From assembly GCF_029285175.1 (NCBI RefSeq), contig NZ_JABEDH010000001.1, positions 1,550,001-1,614,000 on the forward strand: a stretch of 64,000 bases of DNA, given 5' to 3'. The translations under genes were made by a program, and so were the position numbers. This document shows, one piece after another, positions 1 to 8,913 of the stretch; position 1 is the stretch's first letter; each line of letters begins with the position of its first letter. Origin of the DNA: Sulfitobacter sp. M05. GTDB taxonomy: Bacteria > Pseudomonadota > Alphaproteobacteria > Rhodobacterales > Rhodobacteraceae. Below the pieces are notes generated by a model. It did no database searches and had not been told where the DNA came from. It saw nothing but the letters and a program-made list of their open reading frames with translations.

Positions 1-1
1 A

Positions 2-409
2 ATGATCCCTTTAGGGGCTGCGCTTGAAACTTCTGGCGGCACCGAGTTGATCGCTGGCGCGTTGATCGGCCTTACCGATGGCATGGCCCCGTGGATCGTG
101 CTGACCGTGTTGATGGTGGTCACCATGACCTTGTCGGATGTGCTTAACAACACCGCGACCACCATCGTTGCCGCCCCGGTTGGCATCCAGATGGCACAGA
201 CCCTCAATGTCTCGCCCGATCCGTTTCTGATGGCCGTGGCTGTGGCCGCCTCCAGCGCCTTCCTGACCCCCATCGGCCATAAGAACAACACGCTGATCCT
301 CGGGCCCGGCGGCTATGGCTTTGGCGATTACTGGCGTATGGGCCTGCCGCTGGAGATCATCGTGGTTGCTGTCTCAATCCCTGCAATCCTTGTCTTCTGG
401 CCCTTGTAA
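2..409 (+). CDS. SLC13-type (DASS/ArsB-NhaD fold) permease, C-terminal fragment
   Basis: This is the last 135 residues of an integral membrane anion transporter; the 5' part lies before the window, so the apparent Met at base 2 is probably internal. The fragment contains the duplicated-helix signature NNTATTIVAAP followed by SSAFLTPIGHKNNTLILGPGGYGFGDYW and a final hydrophobic helix. The same block closes the complete SLC13 permease at 850-2631 (NNAVAVIMTP, CAFATPIGYQTNTLVYGPGGY), so the two proteins are paralogues. Members of the family usually carry dicarboxylates, sulfate or similar anions with sodium; the substrate cannot be read from the fragment. The next gene starts 2 bases after the stop. 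Confidence 0.85.
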   Translation: MIPLGAALETSGGTELIAGALIGLTDGMAPWIVLTVLMVVTMTLSDVLNNTATTIVAAPVGIQMAQTLNVSPDPFLMAVAVAASSAFLTPIGHKNNTLILGPGGYGFGDYWRMGLPLEIIVVAVSIPAILVFWPL

Positions 410-410
410 T

Positions 411-842
411 ATGGGGCTATCGACACAAATCGCCTATGGCACCGCTTTCCTGTCCCTGTGCAGCGGGATTCACCTCGTGCTGATCCTTGGCACCAACGGT
501 TGGCTGCGGCTGATCGGCAAAGCACAAAAAGAACGTTATCGCCATCACCGCGCCGGGATCATCGTCACCGTTGCACTGCTGGTTGTGGTCATTGGCCATA
601 CGGTGCAGGTCTGGATATGGGCGCTGTCCTTTCTCTGGCTGGGCGCGCTGGAAGGATTGGAGCCGGCGATTTACTTTGCTCTGTCGACCTACACAACACT
701 GGGATACGGCGATCTGGTCCTGAGCGATGATGTTCGGGTGTTCGCGGCCTTTGCTTCTGTCAACGGGATGCTTATTTTTGGCGTCAGTACCGCCTATCTG
801 GTGACAGTGATTGGCCGGGTTCTACCGGACCAGCTGCCCTGA
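411..842 (+). CDS. Small two-TM potassium-channel-like protein (Ion_trans_2 pore)
   Basis: This 143-residue membrane protein has an N-terminal hydrophobic helix, a second near residues 45-60, and a pore region with the selectivity-filter-like motif TTLGYGDLV followed by a last membrane helix. TxGYGD is the potassium-channel filter; here it reads TLGYGD. It lacks a cytoplasmic RCK/TrkA or cyclic-nucleotide domain, so it resembles minimal KcsA-like channels. The ATG at 411 was chosen because it follows the stop of the upstream permease by one base; a longer reading from 315 would run inside that gene. Co-transcription with the SLC13 permease is inferred from the spacing. Ion selectivity is inferred from the motif only. 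Confidence 0.75.
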   Translation: MGLSTQIAYGTAFLSLCSGIHLVLILGTNGWLRLIGKAQKERYRHHRAGIIVTVALLVVVIGHTVQVWIWALSFLWLGALEGLEPAIYFALSTYTTLGYGDLVLSDDVRVFAAFASVNGMLIFGVSTAYLVTVIGRVLPDQLP

Positions 843-849
843 CCGGTGG

Positions 850-2631
850 TCAAAAGATCATCGGAATAACCGCACTTGCCAACAAAGACATGCTCAGGTT
901 CAGCGGCACACCGATACGCATAAAGTCGGTGAATTTATATCCCCCCGGCCCATAGACCAGTGTGTTTGTCTGATAGCCAATCGGCGTGGCAAAGGCGCAG
1001 GACGCGGCAATCATCACCGCCACCACCAGAGGGCGCGGATCAATGCCCAGCGCAGCGGCAAGGCTGATGGCAATGGGCGTCATGATCACGGCCACCGCAT
1101 TATTCGACACAATTTCTGTCAGCACAGTGGTCAAAAGGAACACGCAGAAGATCACAGCGGTAAGCGGCAGGGTGCCCAAGGTCGGCGCAATCGCATCCAC
1201 CAGCATGGTAATCGCGCCCGAGTTCTGCAGGGCGGCCCCCACCGCCAGCATCGAGAAAATCAGCGCCAGTAACCGCCCCTCCACAAAGGAAAACGCCTCC
1301 TCTGCGTCGATACAGCCGGTGACCAGCACCAGCGCAACCGCGATCACCGCCAGCATCAGGATCGGGGCAACATTCAGCGCCGCCAAAGCCACAATCCCCA
1401 CAAGCGCTGCAATCGCGATGGGGGCGTGGCCACGCCGATAGGCCCGCGCAGAGGGGTGGCTGACATCCACCAGATCCATATCCGCCGCCAGCCGTGCAAT
1501 GTCTTCTGCCGCCCCTTCAAGCAGCAGGGTATCACCAACTTTCACAATTAATTCATCCAGTTGCATCCCGATGTTCTGGTTGCGCCGATGCACCGCCAGC
1601 GGATAAACACCGTAGCGCCGCCGCAACCGCATCGCGCCAAGCGCACGCCCCACCATGCGGCACCCCGGTGTGATCAGCACTTCAACCGTGCTGGTCTCAA
1701 CCGCGGACAGCTGATCGACACGTTTCAATTCCTTGGTTGCCTGTAGGCTCAACAGCTCGGTCATTTCTGTGCGCAGCACCACCCGATCACCGATCTGCAA
1801 GGTTACATCCTTGAGGTTACGGCGCAGCGATTGATCACCGCGCACCACGTCAACCAGCCGCACGCCTTCGCGTTTGAACAGTTTCACATCCAGAACTTCG
1901 CGCCCGATCAGGTTCGATTCCGGCGGAATGACAGCTTCGGTAAAGAACTTCATCTTGGAACGGCTCGACAACATCGCTGCCATGCTGTCCCGATCCGGCA
2001 ACAATTTGCGGCCAAAGATCGCCATATAGGTCAGCCCCCATGCGCAAACCACCAGACCAATCGGCAGGATTTCGAAAATCCCGAAAGGTTCCATTCCCTG
2101 TGATCGCGCCACCCCATCAACCAGCAGGTTGGTCGAGGTTCCGATCAGCGTCAACGACCCACCCATGATCGCGGCATAGCTCAGCGGAATCAGCAACTTG
2201 GAGGCTTTTGTGCCCAATGTCTTGCTCAGCTGCACCACCACCGGGATCATCACCACAACCACCGGCGTGTTGTTCATAATGGCACTGGCCCCCATCACCG
2301 ACAGGATCACCCCGATCACCGCCGCTTTGGGATGGGTCCGGGCATAGCGCTCTGCCAGTTGCGTCAGCACGTCCAGCGCCCCTGTGCGCACCAGCGCCCC
2401 CATGACAATAAACATCGCAGCAATGGTCCAGGGTGCCGAGTTGGACAGCACCATGCGCGCATCCTCATAGGGCAACACACCACTGGCCAGCAGCACTGCC
2501 GCCCCGCCAAGGGCAACAACTTCTGTGGGGAAATACTCGCGCAGAAACAGGATGAACATCACCGCGACAACCGTCAGAGCAAGCACCGCACTGCCGGTCT
2601 GGGAAAGGGAAAAAAAGTCCATCAAAGTCAC
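850..2631 (-). CDS. SLC13 family permease with two TrkA-C domains
   Basis: This 593-residue transporter has the typical layout of bacterial SLC13 proteins: about five to six N-terminal membrane helices with the NNTPVVVVMIPVV signature near residue 118, two cytoplasmic RCK_C/TrkA-C-like domains at roughly residues 205-375, then a second membrane half with NNAVAVIMTP and the closing TPIGYQTNTLVYGPGGY motif. Relatives carry sulfate, dicarboxylates or related anions; many marine bacteria have several copies. The TrkA-C domains probably sense a ligand. It converges on the small channel gene with only a 7-base gap and is 22 bases downstream of the DMT exporter gene, so they may share a transcript. 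The substrate is not determinable. Confidence 0.88.
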   Translation of the reverse strand: MTLMDFFSLSQTGSAVLALTVVAVMFILFLREYFPTEVVALGGAAVLLASGVLPYEDARMVLSNSAPWTIAAMFIVMGALVRTGALDVLTQLAERYARTHPKAAVIGVILSVMGASAIMNNTPVVVVMIPVVVQLSKTLGTKASKLLIPLSYAAIMGGSLTLIGTSTNLLVDGVARSQGMEPFGIFEILPIGLVVCAWGLTYMAIFGRKLLPDRDSMAAMLSSRSKMKFFTEAVIPPESNLIGREVLDVKLFKREGVRLVDVVRGDQSLRRNLKDVTLQIGDRVVLRTEMTELLSLQATKELKRVDQLSAVETSTVEVLITPGCRMVGRALGAMRLRRRYGVYPLAVHRRNQNIGMQLDELIVKVGDTLLLEGAAEDIARLAADMDLVDVSHPSARAYRRGHAPIAIAALVGIVALAALNVAPILMLAVIAVALVLVTGCIDAEEAFSFVEGRLLALIFSMLAVGAALQNSGAITMLVDAIAPTLGTLPLTAVIFCVFLLTTVLTEIVSNNAVAVIMTPIAISLAAALGIDPRPLVVAVMIAASCAFATPIGYQTNTLVYGPGGYKFTDFMRIGVPLNLSMSLLASAVIPMIF

Positions 2632-2653
2632 CTCAGCACGGGCTTATCGCCGG

Positions 2654-3571
2654 TTAAGTTTCGCCCATCGGCAAGGGCTCTGCAAGCTTGGGGCGTGGCT
2701 GCACCAGGTACATACCGACAAACATCGCCCCCAAGGCCAGCCAAATCGTCGCAGCATAGGCTTCACCCAGCATCAGCCGGGCCCAAACCAGACCAAACCC
2801 TGTCACCAGATAGCTGACCTGAACCGTAAACACCGCCCCCGCGCGGCCCGCCAGCCAGACATATGCCGAGTAAACAAAGGCGTGGATCACACAAGACCCC
2901 ACCAGTGCAAGCTGCGGCAAGGGCAGCGGCACCTGCGGCAGGATCGTCTGGCCGGTGAACAACATAACCGGAGTCACGATGATCAGCCCAGCCAAAGACG
3001 CACCCAGCATGACCTGAAACGCATCCAACCCCTGCGTGCCCCATTTGGCGATAAAATTGCCCTCGAACGCATAAAACAGCGCCGTCAGCAGGTAGATCAA
3101 CGCCCAGCCTGACGGCACCGCCTGCCCCATTTCGACCGAAGGCGCGACAATCATCAGCACCCCCAGCAACCCGAACCACAGGCCGATCAGCCGACGCCAG
3201 CGAAAGGTCTCGCTGCCCAGCGCAAGGGCGATGACAAAGGCAAACATCGGAATGACACTTAACAGCAGCGACATGATGCCCGAGGGCAGATGCACCGCCG
3301 CGCGGTAGCTGATAGAATTGGGCAAAACCGCGCCGATCAGCGCAAGGATCACATAGAGCCGCAGCGCAGCGGTGTTCAACGGCAATGGCCTGCGGCGCAC
3401 CGCACAGATCACCCCCATCAGCACAGCCCCGATCACCGTCTGCCAGAACAGCAGACCGAAAGCACCGTATCCGGTGCTGACCGCCAGTTTGGTCATCGGT
3501 TGCGTCGCCCCCCAGCCTGCGCCCATCAGCACAAGGCAGCAGGTGTAAAACGCAATTTCGCGGGGGGACAT
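2654..3571 (-). CDS. DMT superfamily (EamA) transporter
   Basis: This 305-residue protein has about ten hydrophobic segments arranged as two EamA repeats (first repeat with GAGWGATQPMTKLAV, second starting near ALIYLLTALFYAFEGNF). This is the drug/metabolite exporter fold, commonly exporting amino acids or metabolites across the inner membrane. The ATG at 3571 (MSPREIAF) was chosen because the upstream in-frame extension is basic, lacks a membrane helix and would overlap the YmdB-like gene. The gene follows that phosphoesterase by 7 bases on the same strand and is probably co-transcribed. The substrate is unknown. Confidence 0.85.
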   Translation of the reverse strand: MSPREIAFYTCCLVLMGAGWGATQPMTKLAVSTGYGAFGLLFWQTVIGAVLMGVICAVRRRPLPLNTAALRLYVILALIGAVLPNSISYRAAVHLPSGIMSLLLSVIPMFAFVIALALGSETFRWRRLIGLWFGLLGVLMIVAPSVEMGQAVPSGWALIYLLTALFYAFEGNFIAKWGTQGLDAFQVMLGASLAGLIIVTPVMLFTGQTILPQVPLPLPQLALVGSCVIHAFVYSAYVWLAGRAGAVFTVQVSYLVTGFGLVWARLMLGEAYAATIWLALGAMFVGMYLVQPRPKLAEPLPMGET

Positions 3572-3578
3572 CAGAGGA

Positions 3579-4391
3579 TCACGGCGTGCTGGCTTGTAAC
3601 GCGCCACCGGTGCGGATTGGCACGATGCGGGTGGCCTTGCCGGTTTTATCATCGGTCTCGATATAGACGCCGGACAGGGTCGCCTCGCCATTGGCGGGGG
3701 TGAACCGTTCTTTCGGCATGCCGGTGATGAACCGGCGCAGAGGTTCGGTTTTCTCCATGCCGATCACTGAATGGTAGTCACCACACATCCCGGCATCCGA
3801 CAGATAGGCCGTGCCGCGGGACAGGATCATCGCATCCGACGTAGGCACATGGGTATGTGTCCCCACTACCAGCGATGCCCGCCCGTCGCACCAATGCCCC
3901 GTCGCCATTTTCTCCGAGGTCGCCTCGCAATGCATGTCAACAATGATCGCCGAGGCCATGCCACCCAAAGGATGGGTTTTCAACACGCCATCAAGCGCGG
4001 AAAACGGATCATCAAACGGGCGTTTCATAAACACCTGCCCCAAGGCTTGCGTGACCAACACCTTGCGCCCGTTCTTGGCGGTAAACAGACGCGCGCCCTT
4101 GCCCGGTGCGTTTTTGGAAAAATTCAGCGGCCGCACAATGCGCGGTTCCTGCTCGATAAAGCTCAGCATGTCTTTCTGATCGAAAGCATGATCCCCCAGC
4201 GTCAGGCAATCGGCCCCCGCATCCAGCAAGACTTTGGCATGGGCCCCGGAAAGCCCCATGCCACCGGTTGCGTTCTCGCCGTTCACCACAACGAAATCCA
4301 GCTTCCACTCTGTGCGCAGCCGCGCCAGATTTTCGGTAATCGCCCGCCGTCCGGCGCGGCCCATAACATCGCCTAAAAACAGTATTTTCAT
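3579..4391 (-). CDS. YmdB-like metallophosphoesterase (TIGR00282 family)
   Basis: This 270-residue protein matches the TIGR00282/YmdB family of cytosolic metallophosphoesterases. The metal-site motifs are visible in order: FLGDVMGRAG at the N-terminus, VNGENATGGMG, LTLGDHAFDQKD, DMHCEATSEK and VGTHTHVPTSD. Bacillus YmdB hydrolyses 2',3'- and 3',5'-cyclic nucleotides and affects biofilm genes; a role in this organism is only inferred. The length is normal for the family and all metal ligands appear present. It is transcribed ahead of the DMT transporter. Confidence 0.9.
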   Translation of the reverse strand: MKILFLGDVMGRAGRRAITENLARLRTEWKLDFVVVNGENATGGMGLSGAHAKVLLDAGADCLTLGDHAFDQKDMLSFIEQEPRIVRPLNFSKNAPGKGARLFTAKNGRKVLVTQALGQVFMKRPFDDPFSALDGVLKTHPLGGMASAIIVDMHCEATSEKMATGHWCDGRASLVVGTHTHVPTSDAMILSRGTAYLSDAGMCGDYHSVIGMEKTEPLRRFITGMPKERFTPANGEATLSGVYIETDDKTGKATRIVPIRTGGALQASTP

Positions 4392-4511
4392 GGCCGTCAG
4401 ACCTAGGGCTTTGCCCCGGCTACATCAAGTGAATTGTCATCACCGGTCGCAGGCGCTTTGGGCCTTGCCGACAAAACCCTGATCGGCAAAAAGTAAAGCA
4501 TGGGACGTGTG

Positions 4512-4859
4512 ATGAAAATCTTTTTAGCTCTGCTGCTGGCGCTTGGCATTCTGTTGCCCAAGGCCTCGGCGGCACTAGCCCTGATCCTGCCCACCTATGG
4601 CAGCACCATCACGATCTGTACTCCCGACGGGATCCGCACCGTTACACTTGACGCAAGCGGCACGCCGGTTGGTGAAACCGATGCGCAAACTGCGCCCTGT
4701 CTGATGGCCCATGCCACGCTGGTGCGGCCGGCCACCCTGCCCGATTGGCACCGCCTGGCACGCCAGATTGAATGCCCCACCGCCTTAAAAACGCAAACCG
4801 TGCGGGCTGCGCAAACTGCTGGCCTGCCGCCCCCCTGTCGCGCGCCCCCCTTCCTTTGA
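4512..4859 (+). CDS. Small exported protein, DUF2946-like
   Basis: This 115-residue protein begins with a clean signal peptide (MKIFLALLLALGILLPKASA) and then carries ITICTPDGIRTVTLDASGTP and a second cysteine region. This pattern (ICT-DG ... LD-G-P ... C) resembles DUF2946, a small periplasmic family often found beside copper-handling genes. The ATG at 4512 was preferred over one at 4500 because it gives a compact signal peptide and has GGGA upstream. The following gene is a YcnI-type copper protein, which supports a metal-related role by context only. The C-terminal part is proline- and cysteine-rich and not recognised. Confidence 0.6.
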   Translation: MKIFLALLLALGILLPKASAALALILPTYGSTITICTPDGIRTVTLDASGTPVGETDAQTAPCLMAHATLVRPATLPDWHRLARQIECPTALKTQTVRAAQTAGLPPPCRAPPFL

Positions 4860-4957
4860 ACCTGTAACAACAATCCAAACCCGCCAACGCCCATCCCCTG
4901 CCATCGCAGGCGGCGCTGACGTTGCGCAACACTATGACTTGTTCAAAGGAAAACGAC

Positions 4958-5488
4958 ATGAACATGAAATCAATGACTTCCGCCCTGATCCTCGCCTTTG
5001 CCGGCGCAACCGGTGCCACGGCCCATGCCACGCTCGAAGTACAAAGCGCCGCCGTTGGCAGCACCTACAAAGGTGTAATGCGCATTGGCCATGGCTGCAA
5101 AGGTCAGGCGACATTGAACGTATCGGTGAAAATCCCCGAAGGCGTGATTTCGGTCAAGCCGATGCCAAAGGCCGGCTGGACTCTTGAAACTACCATTGGA
5201 GCCTATAGCGATACCTATGATTACTACGGCAAAACCCTGACGGAAGGGGTGCGCGAAATTCAATGGAGCGGTGAATTGTCCGACGCACATTACGATGAAT
5301 TTGTGTTTCGCGCCAAACTCTCGACCAAGCTGACAGCAGGGGAAACGATCTATTTCCCGACGGTCCAGACCTGCGCGGATGGCACAGCTGAATGGGTCAA
5401 CATCCCGCTCGACGGGCAAGACCCGCATGACATCGACGGCCCTGCCCCCGGTCTTGCCCTGACCGAAGCTGGCCACGCCCACCACTAA
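4958..5488 (+). CDS. YcnI family copper-binding periplasmic protein (DUF1775)
   Basis: This 176-residue exported protein belongs to the YcnI/DUF1775 family. The signal peptide ends in GATGATA, so the mature protein starts with His (HATLEV), as expected for the mono-histidine copper brace known from Bacillus YcnI. The conserved MPKAGWTLE segment supplies the Trp/Glu region, and GHGC and the late VQTC segment are present. The start at 4958 is set by AAAGGA about ten bases upstream; the in-frame TTG at 4922 lacks a ribosome site. The C-terminus ends in HAHH, a possible extra metal-binding tail. The gene lies 98 bases after the DUF2946-like gene. The usual partners YcnJ and PCuAC are not present in the window. 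Confidence 0.85.
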   Translation: MNMKSMTSALILAFAGATGATAHATLEVQSAAVGSTYKGVMRIGHGCKGQATLNVSVKIPEGVISVKPMPKAGWTLETTIGAYSDTYDYYGKTLTEGVREIQWSGELSDAHYDEFVFRAKLSTKLTAGETIYFPTVQTCADGTAEWVNIPLDGQDPHDIDGPAPGLALTEAGHAHH

Positions 5489-5534
5489 GGCTGGCCCTGC
5501 AAATATTGCTCCGTCCGCGCGACCGCGGGCGGGG

Positions 5535-6095
5535 CTACTTTACCTCGATCACACCGGTTTCCGTCACAATCAGATTGAGCGGTTGGTCGGTTGCCTCCAG
5601 CGGCAGATCATCTACCTCCTGCCCCGCAAAGGCGAAACCGATGGCCAGCGTTGGCCGTTTGCCGCGCAACAGTTCAAGCGTGCGGTCGTAAAACCCGCCG
5701 CCATAGCCCAAACGCCCGCCCGCCCGGTTAAACGCCAACAGCGGCACAATCAGGATTTCCGGTTCAAAGAACCGTGGCGTTTCCGGAATTTGCGCGCCAA
5801 ACGCCCCTTTGACCATCGGCGTATCCGGCACCCATTCGGCAAATTTCAACGGTTGCGCCGCAGCTTCGATCACCGGCACGCCGACACGACCATGGGCTGC
5901 GGCTTCTGCCATTGCAGGGGTTGGGTCTATCTCGGTCCGGATCGGCATAAAACCTGAAACCGGCACCCCGCGATACCCGGCAAGAACCTCGCTCAAATAC
6001 CCGGACTGCGCCGCATTGGCGTTTTCAAACAATGGCTTGCGCCGCACAAAGGCGGCCTTGCGGGCTGCGGCCTTGATCTCTGTTAAATTGTTCAT
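5535..6095 (-). CDS. 5-formyltetrahydrofolate cyclo-ligase
   Basis: This 186-residue cytosolic enzyme converts 5-formyl-THF and ATP to 5,10-methenyl-THF (EC 6.3.3.2), returning a storage folate to one-carbon metabolism. Family landmarks are the N-terminal basic segment (AARKAAFVRRK), FMPIRTEIDPTP, and the signature LGYGGGFYDRTL that forms the ATP/substrate site. Its ATG overlaps the stop of mgtE in the sequence ATGA, so the two are translationally coupled with mgtE upstream. The length is normal and no key motif is missing. Confidence 0.92.
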   Translation of the reverse strand: MNNLTEIKAAARKAAFVRRKPLFENANAAQSGYLSEVLAGYRGVPVSGFMPIRTEIDPTPAMAEAAAHGRVGVPVIEAAAQPLKFAEWVPDTPMVKGAFGAQIPETPRFFEPEILIVPLLAFNRAGGRLGYGGGFYDRTLELLRGKRPTLAIGFAFAGQEVDDLPLEATDQPLNLIVTETGVIEVK

Positions 6096-7492
6096 AGCAA
6101 GAACCCCGCAGCCAACCCTAGAAAGGCGAAAAAGCCCACAACATCTGTCACCGTCGTCACAAAAGCCCCCGATGCAAGCGCCGGATCAATGCCGATCCGC
6201 TCCAACAGGATCGGAATGCCGGTTCCGGCAATCCCGGCCACCACCATATTGATTACCATCGCGGCGGCAATCACCAGACCCAAGGCCGGAGAGCCAAACC
6301 AGATCACCCCGACAATCCCCATTGCCACTGCAAAGATCGCCCCGTTAATCAGCCCGACAAGCCCCTCGCGCCGGATCACCCGCCAGACGTTTGACCCGGT
6401 AAGGTCTTTGGTCGCGATGGCACGCACCGCCACGGTCAGGCTTTGGGTGCCGGCATTGCCCCCCATCGATGCCACAATCGGCATCAAGACGGCCAGCGCC
6501 ACAATCTGGGCAATTGCCCCCTCAAATTGCGAAATCACCATCGAGGCGGCAATCGCCGTTACCAGATTGACCGCCAACCAGGGCAACCGTTGTTTTGTCG
6601 TCTCGACAACCCGGTCTGACAGCGAACTTTCCCCAACACCGGCAAGGCGCAGGATGTCTTCTTCGTGTTCGTCATCCAGAACCGCCATTGCATCGTCAAT
6701 GGTGATCATCCCGATAAGACGCCCCTCGTCGTCGACAACAGGTGCGGAAATCAGGTGATACTGGTTGAAGGCATAGGCCACGTCGCCCTCGTCCTGCATG
6801 GCGGGAATGATCTGAAACGTTTCTTCCAGCAAATCGCGCAAGGCAGTTGTTCGTTTCGAGCGCATCAGCTTGCCCAGGGTCACCTGCCCCACCGGATGCC
6901 CGCGCGGATCGACCATCACGATATGGTAGAACTGATCCGGCAGATCATCCTCTGGCGTGTTGCGCAGATTGTCGATCGCCTGTCCCACAGTCCAGTGCTG
7001 CGGGGCCATCACAACCTCGCGCTGCATCAGACGGCCAGCAGAGTAATCCGGCCATGACAACGCCTTTTCCACCGCCTCGCGGTCAGCGGTTTCCAAGACG
7101 TCCAGAATCGCCTCTTGCTGAGCATCCTCAAGGTCTTCGATCAGGTCGACAACATCGTCGCTGTCCAGCTCGCGCACCGCCTGTGACAACACCTGCGGCG
7201 TCAGAATCGCAATTACATCCTCACGGATCGCGTCATCCAATTCCGACAGGATTTCACCGTCAAATTCCTTGTCATAAAGCCGGATCAGCCGACTGCGGTC
7301 GAAAACGTTGATCTGTTCCAAAAGGTCAGCGATATCAGCCGGATGCAGCGGATCCATCAGCTCGATCAAGCGCGCGCGGTCGTCTATCTCTACGGCATAT
7401 AGAACAGATGCGACAGTTTTCGGACCCAGCTGATAGTTCTGGCCCTCCTCATCTTCAGCGGAGTTTGCGGTTTCTTCTAGTTGGTCCGACAT
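6092..7492 (-). CDS. mgtE: Magnesium transporter MgtE
   Basis: This 466-residue protein shows the full MgtE layout: an N-terminal superhelical MgtE_N domain with repeated short helices (LMDPLHPADIADLLEQI), two CBS domains (MQREVVMAPQHWTVGQAI and the YHLISAPVVDDEGRLIGMITIDDAM region), a plug helix, and a C-terminal domain of five membrane helices with the pore segment MPIVASMGGNAGTQSLTVAVR. MgtE is a Mg2+-gated channel in the inner membrane. The start at 7492 is supported by GGAGG eight bases upstream; longer readings would run into the guaD promoter region. It is divergent from guaD. Confidence 0.93.
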   Translation of the reverse strand: MSDQLEETANSAEDEEGQNYQLGPKTVASVLYAVEIDDRARLIELMDPLHPADIADLLEQINVFDRSRLIRLYDKEFDGEILSELDDAIREDVIAILTPQVLSQAVRELDSDDVVDLIEDLEDAQQEAILDVLETADREAVEKALSWPDYSAGRLMQREVVMAPQHWTVGQAIDNLRNTPEDDLPDQFYHIVMVDPRGHPVGQVTLGKLMRSKRTTALRDLLEETFQIIPAMQDEGDVAYAFNQYHLISAPVVDDEGRLIGMITIDDAMAVLDDEHEEDILRLAGVGESSLSDRVVETTKQRLPWLAVNLVTAIAASMVISQFEGAIAQIVALAVLMPIVASMGGNAGTQSLTVAVRAIATKDLTGSNVWRVIRREGLVGLINGAIFAVAMGIVGVIWFGSPALGLVIAAAMVINMVVAGIAGTGIPILLERIGIDPALASGAFVTTVTDVVGFFAFLGLAAGFLL

Positions 7493-7614
7493 CGCATTTG
7501 CCTCCGAAAGTTTTCCAGACCATAGGCATGCGCCCGTGCAGAGACAATGCCACAAAGACCACTCCTCCCATTGCCGCCTGCCGCACGCGCGCCTATGAAC
7601 GGGGGATGACAAAT

Positions 7615-8901
7615 ATGACCTTACTGACCGGCCCGACCCTGTATTTTGATGGCAACCCGATGCACCAGCCATGGCAGGATGTTGTGCGTATTGAAACCGA
7701 TGGCGCGGTGCTGATTGCCGATGGTGTGATCACCGCAGTCGGCGCTGCGCCAGAGCTGCGCCAGCGCCATCCACAGCTGAACGAAGTCGCCTATGGTGCG
7801 GATCACCTGATCTGTCCCGGCTTTGTCGATGCTCATGTGCATTATCCGCAGACCGGTATCATTGCGTCATGGGGCAAACGGCTGATTGACTGGCTGAACG
7901 ACTATACCTTCCCCGAGGAAATGCGTCTGGCGGATGCCAGTTTCGCCCATGAGGTCGCGACCCGCTATCTGGACCTGACCCGCGCCCATGGCACCACAAC
8001 GGTTGCCAGCTATTGCACGATCCACCCGCATTCGGTCGACGCCCTGTTTCAAGCGGCCGCCCAGCGCAACCAGCGCATCGTCGCAGGCAAGACCTGCATG
8101 GACCGTAACGCCCCCGACGGGCTGCGTGACACGGCGGCCAGCGCCTATGATGACAGCAAAGCACTGATCGAACGCTGGCACGGCAAGGGCCGCGCGACCT
8201 ATGCCATCACGCCGCGCTTTTCGCCCACCTCTACCCCTGACCAATTGGCCGCTCTTGGCGCACTTTGGGGGGAACACCCCGACTGTCTGATGCAAACCCA
8301 TCTTAGCGAGCAAACCGACGAGATTGCATGGGTGCGCGAACTGTTCCCGCAGGCACGGGACTATCTGGACACCTACGAGGCACACGGCCTGCTAGGCGAG
8401 CGGGCGGTCTATGGCCACGCCATCTATCTGGAACCGCGCGAAGTGGACCGGATCACCGAGACCGGTGCGGCGCTGGTGCATTGCCCGACCTCCAACACCT
8501 TTATCGGCTCCGGTCTGTTTGACATGGCCGGCCTCGCCGCGCGCCAGATCCCGATTGGCCTGGCCACTGACACCGGTGGCGGATCGTCGTTTTCAATGTT
8601 GCGCACCATGGCAGCGGCCTATGAAATCGGCCAGCTGCGCGGTACCCCGCTGCATGCGGCACAGTTGATCTGGCTGGCGACATCGGGTTCGGCCCACAGC
8701 CTGCATATGGGGGACAAAGTTGGCTCCGTATCAACCGGATACGAGGCAGACCTGACGGTTCTAGACCTGTCCTCGACTCCTGCCATTGCGCAGCGTCATG
8801 CGCAGGCCAAGGGCCATTGGGAAAGCCTGTTTGCAACCATCATGATGGGCGACGACCGCGCCATTGCGGACGTCTGGATTGCGGGGGCGCGGCAGGCCTG
8901 A
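7615..8901 (+). CDS. guaD: Guanine deaminase
   Basis: This 428-residue amidohydrolase deaminates guanine to xanthine (EC 3.5.4.3). The zinc-site motifs appear in order: PGFVDAHVHYPQTGIIASWG, QTHLSEQTDEI, YGHAIYL, CPTSNTFIGSG and LATDTGGGSSFSML. The PQ after the HxH is typical of guanine deaminases. The ATG at 7615 has GGGGGA at a good distance; the ATG at 7606 directly abuts that site and is less likely. It converges on an 8-oxoguanine deaminase gene with a 12-base gap, pointing to a local purine-base salvage function. Confidence 0.92.
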   Translation: MTLLTGPTLYFDGNPMHQPWQDVVRIETDGAVLIADGVITAVGAAPELRQRHPQLNEVAYGADHLICPGFVDAHVHYPQTGIIASWGKRLIDWLNDYTFPEEMRLADASFAHEVATRYLDLTRAHGTTTVASYCTIHPHSVDALFQAAAQRNQRIVAGKTCMDRNAPDGLRDTAASAYDDSKALIERWHGKGRATYAITPRFSPTSTPDQLAALGALWGEHPDCLMQTHLSEQTDEIAWVRELFPQARDYLDTYEAHGLLGERAVYGHAIYLEPREVDRITETGAALVHCPTSNTFIGSGLFDMAGLAARQIPIGLATDTGGGSSFSMLRTMAAAYEIGQLRGTPLHAAQLIWLATSGSAHSLHMGDKVGSVSTGYEADLTVLDLSSTPAIAQRHAQAKGHWESLFATIMMGDDRAIADVWIAGARQA

Positions 8902-8913
8902 ACGGTTGCGGGC

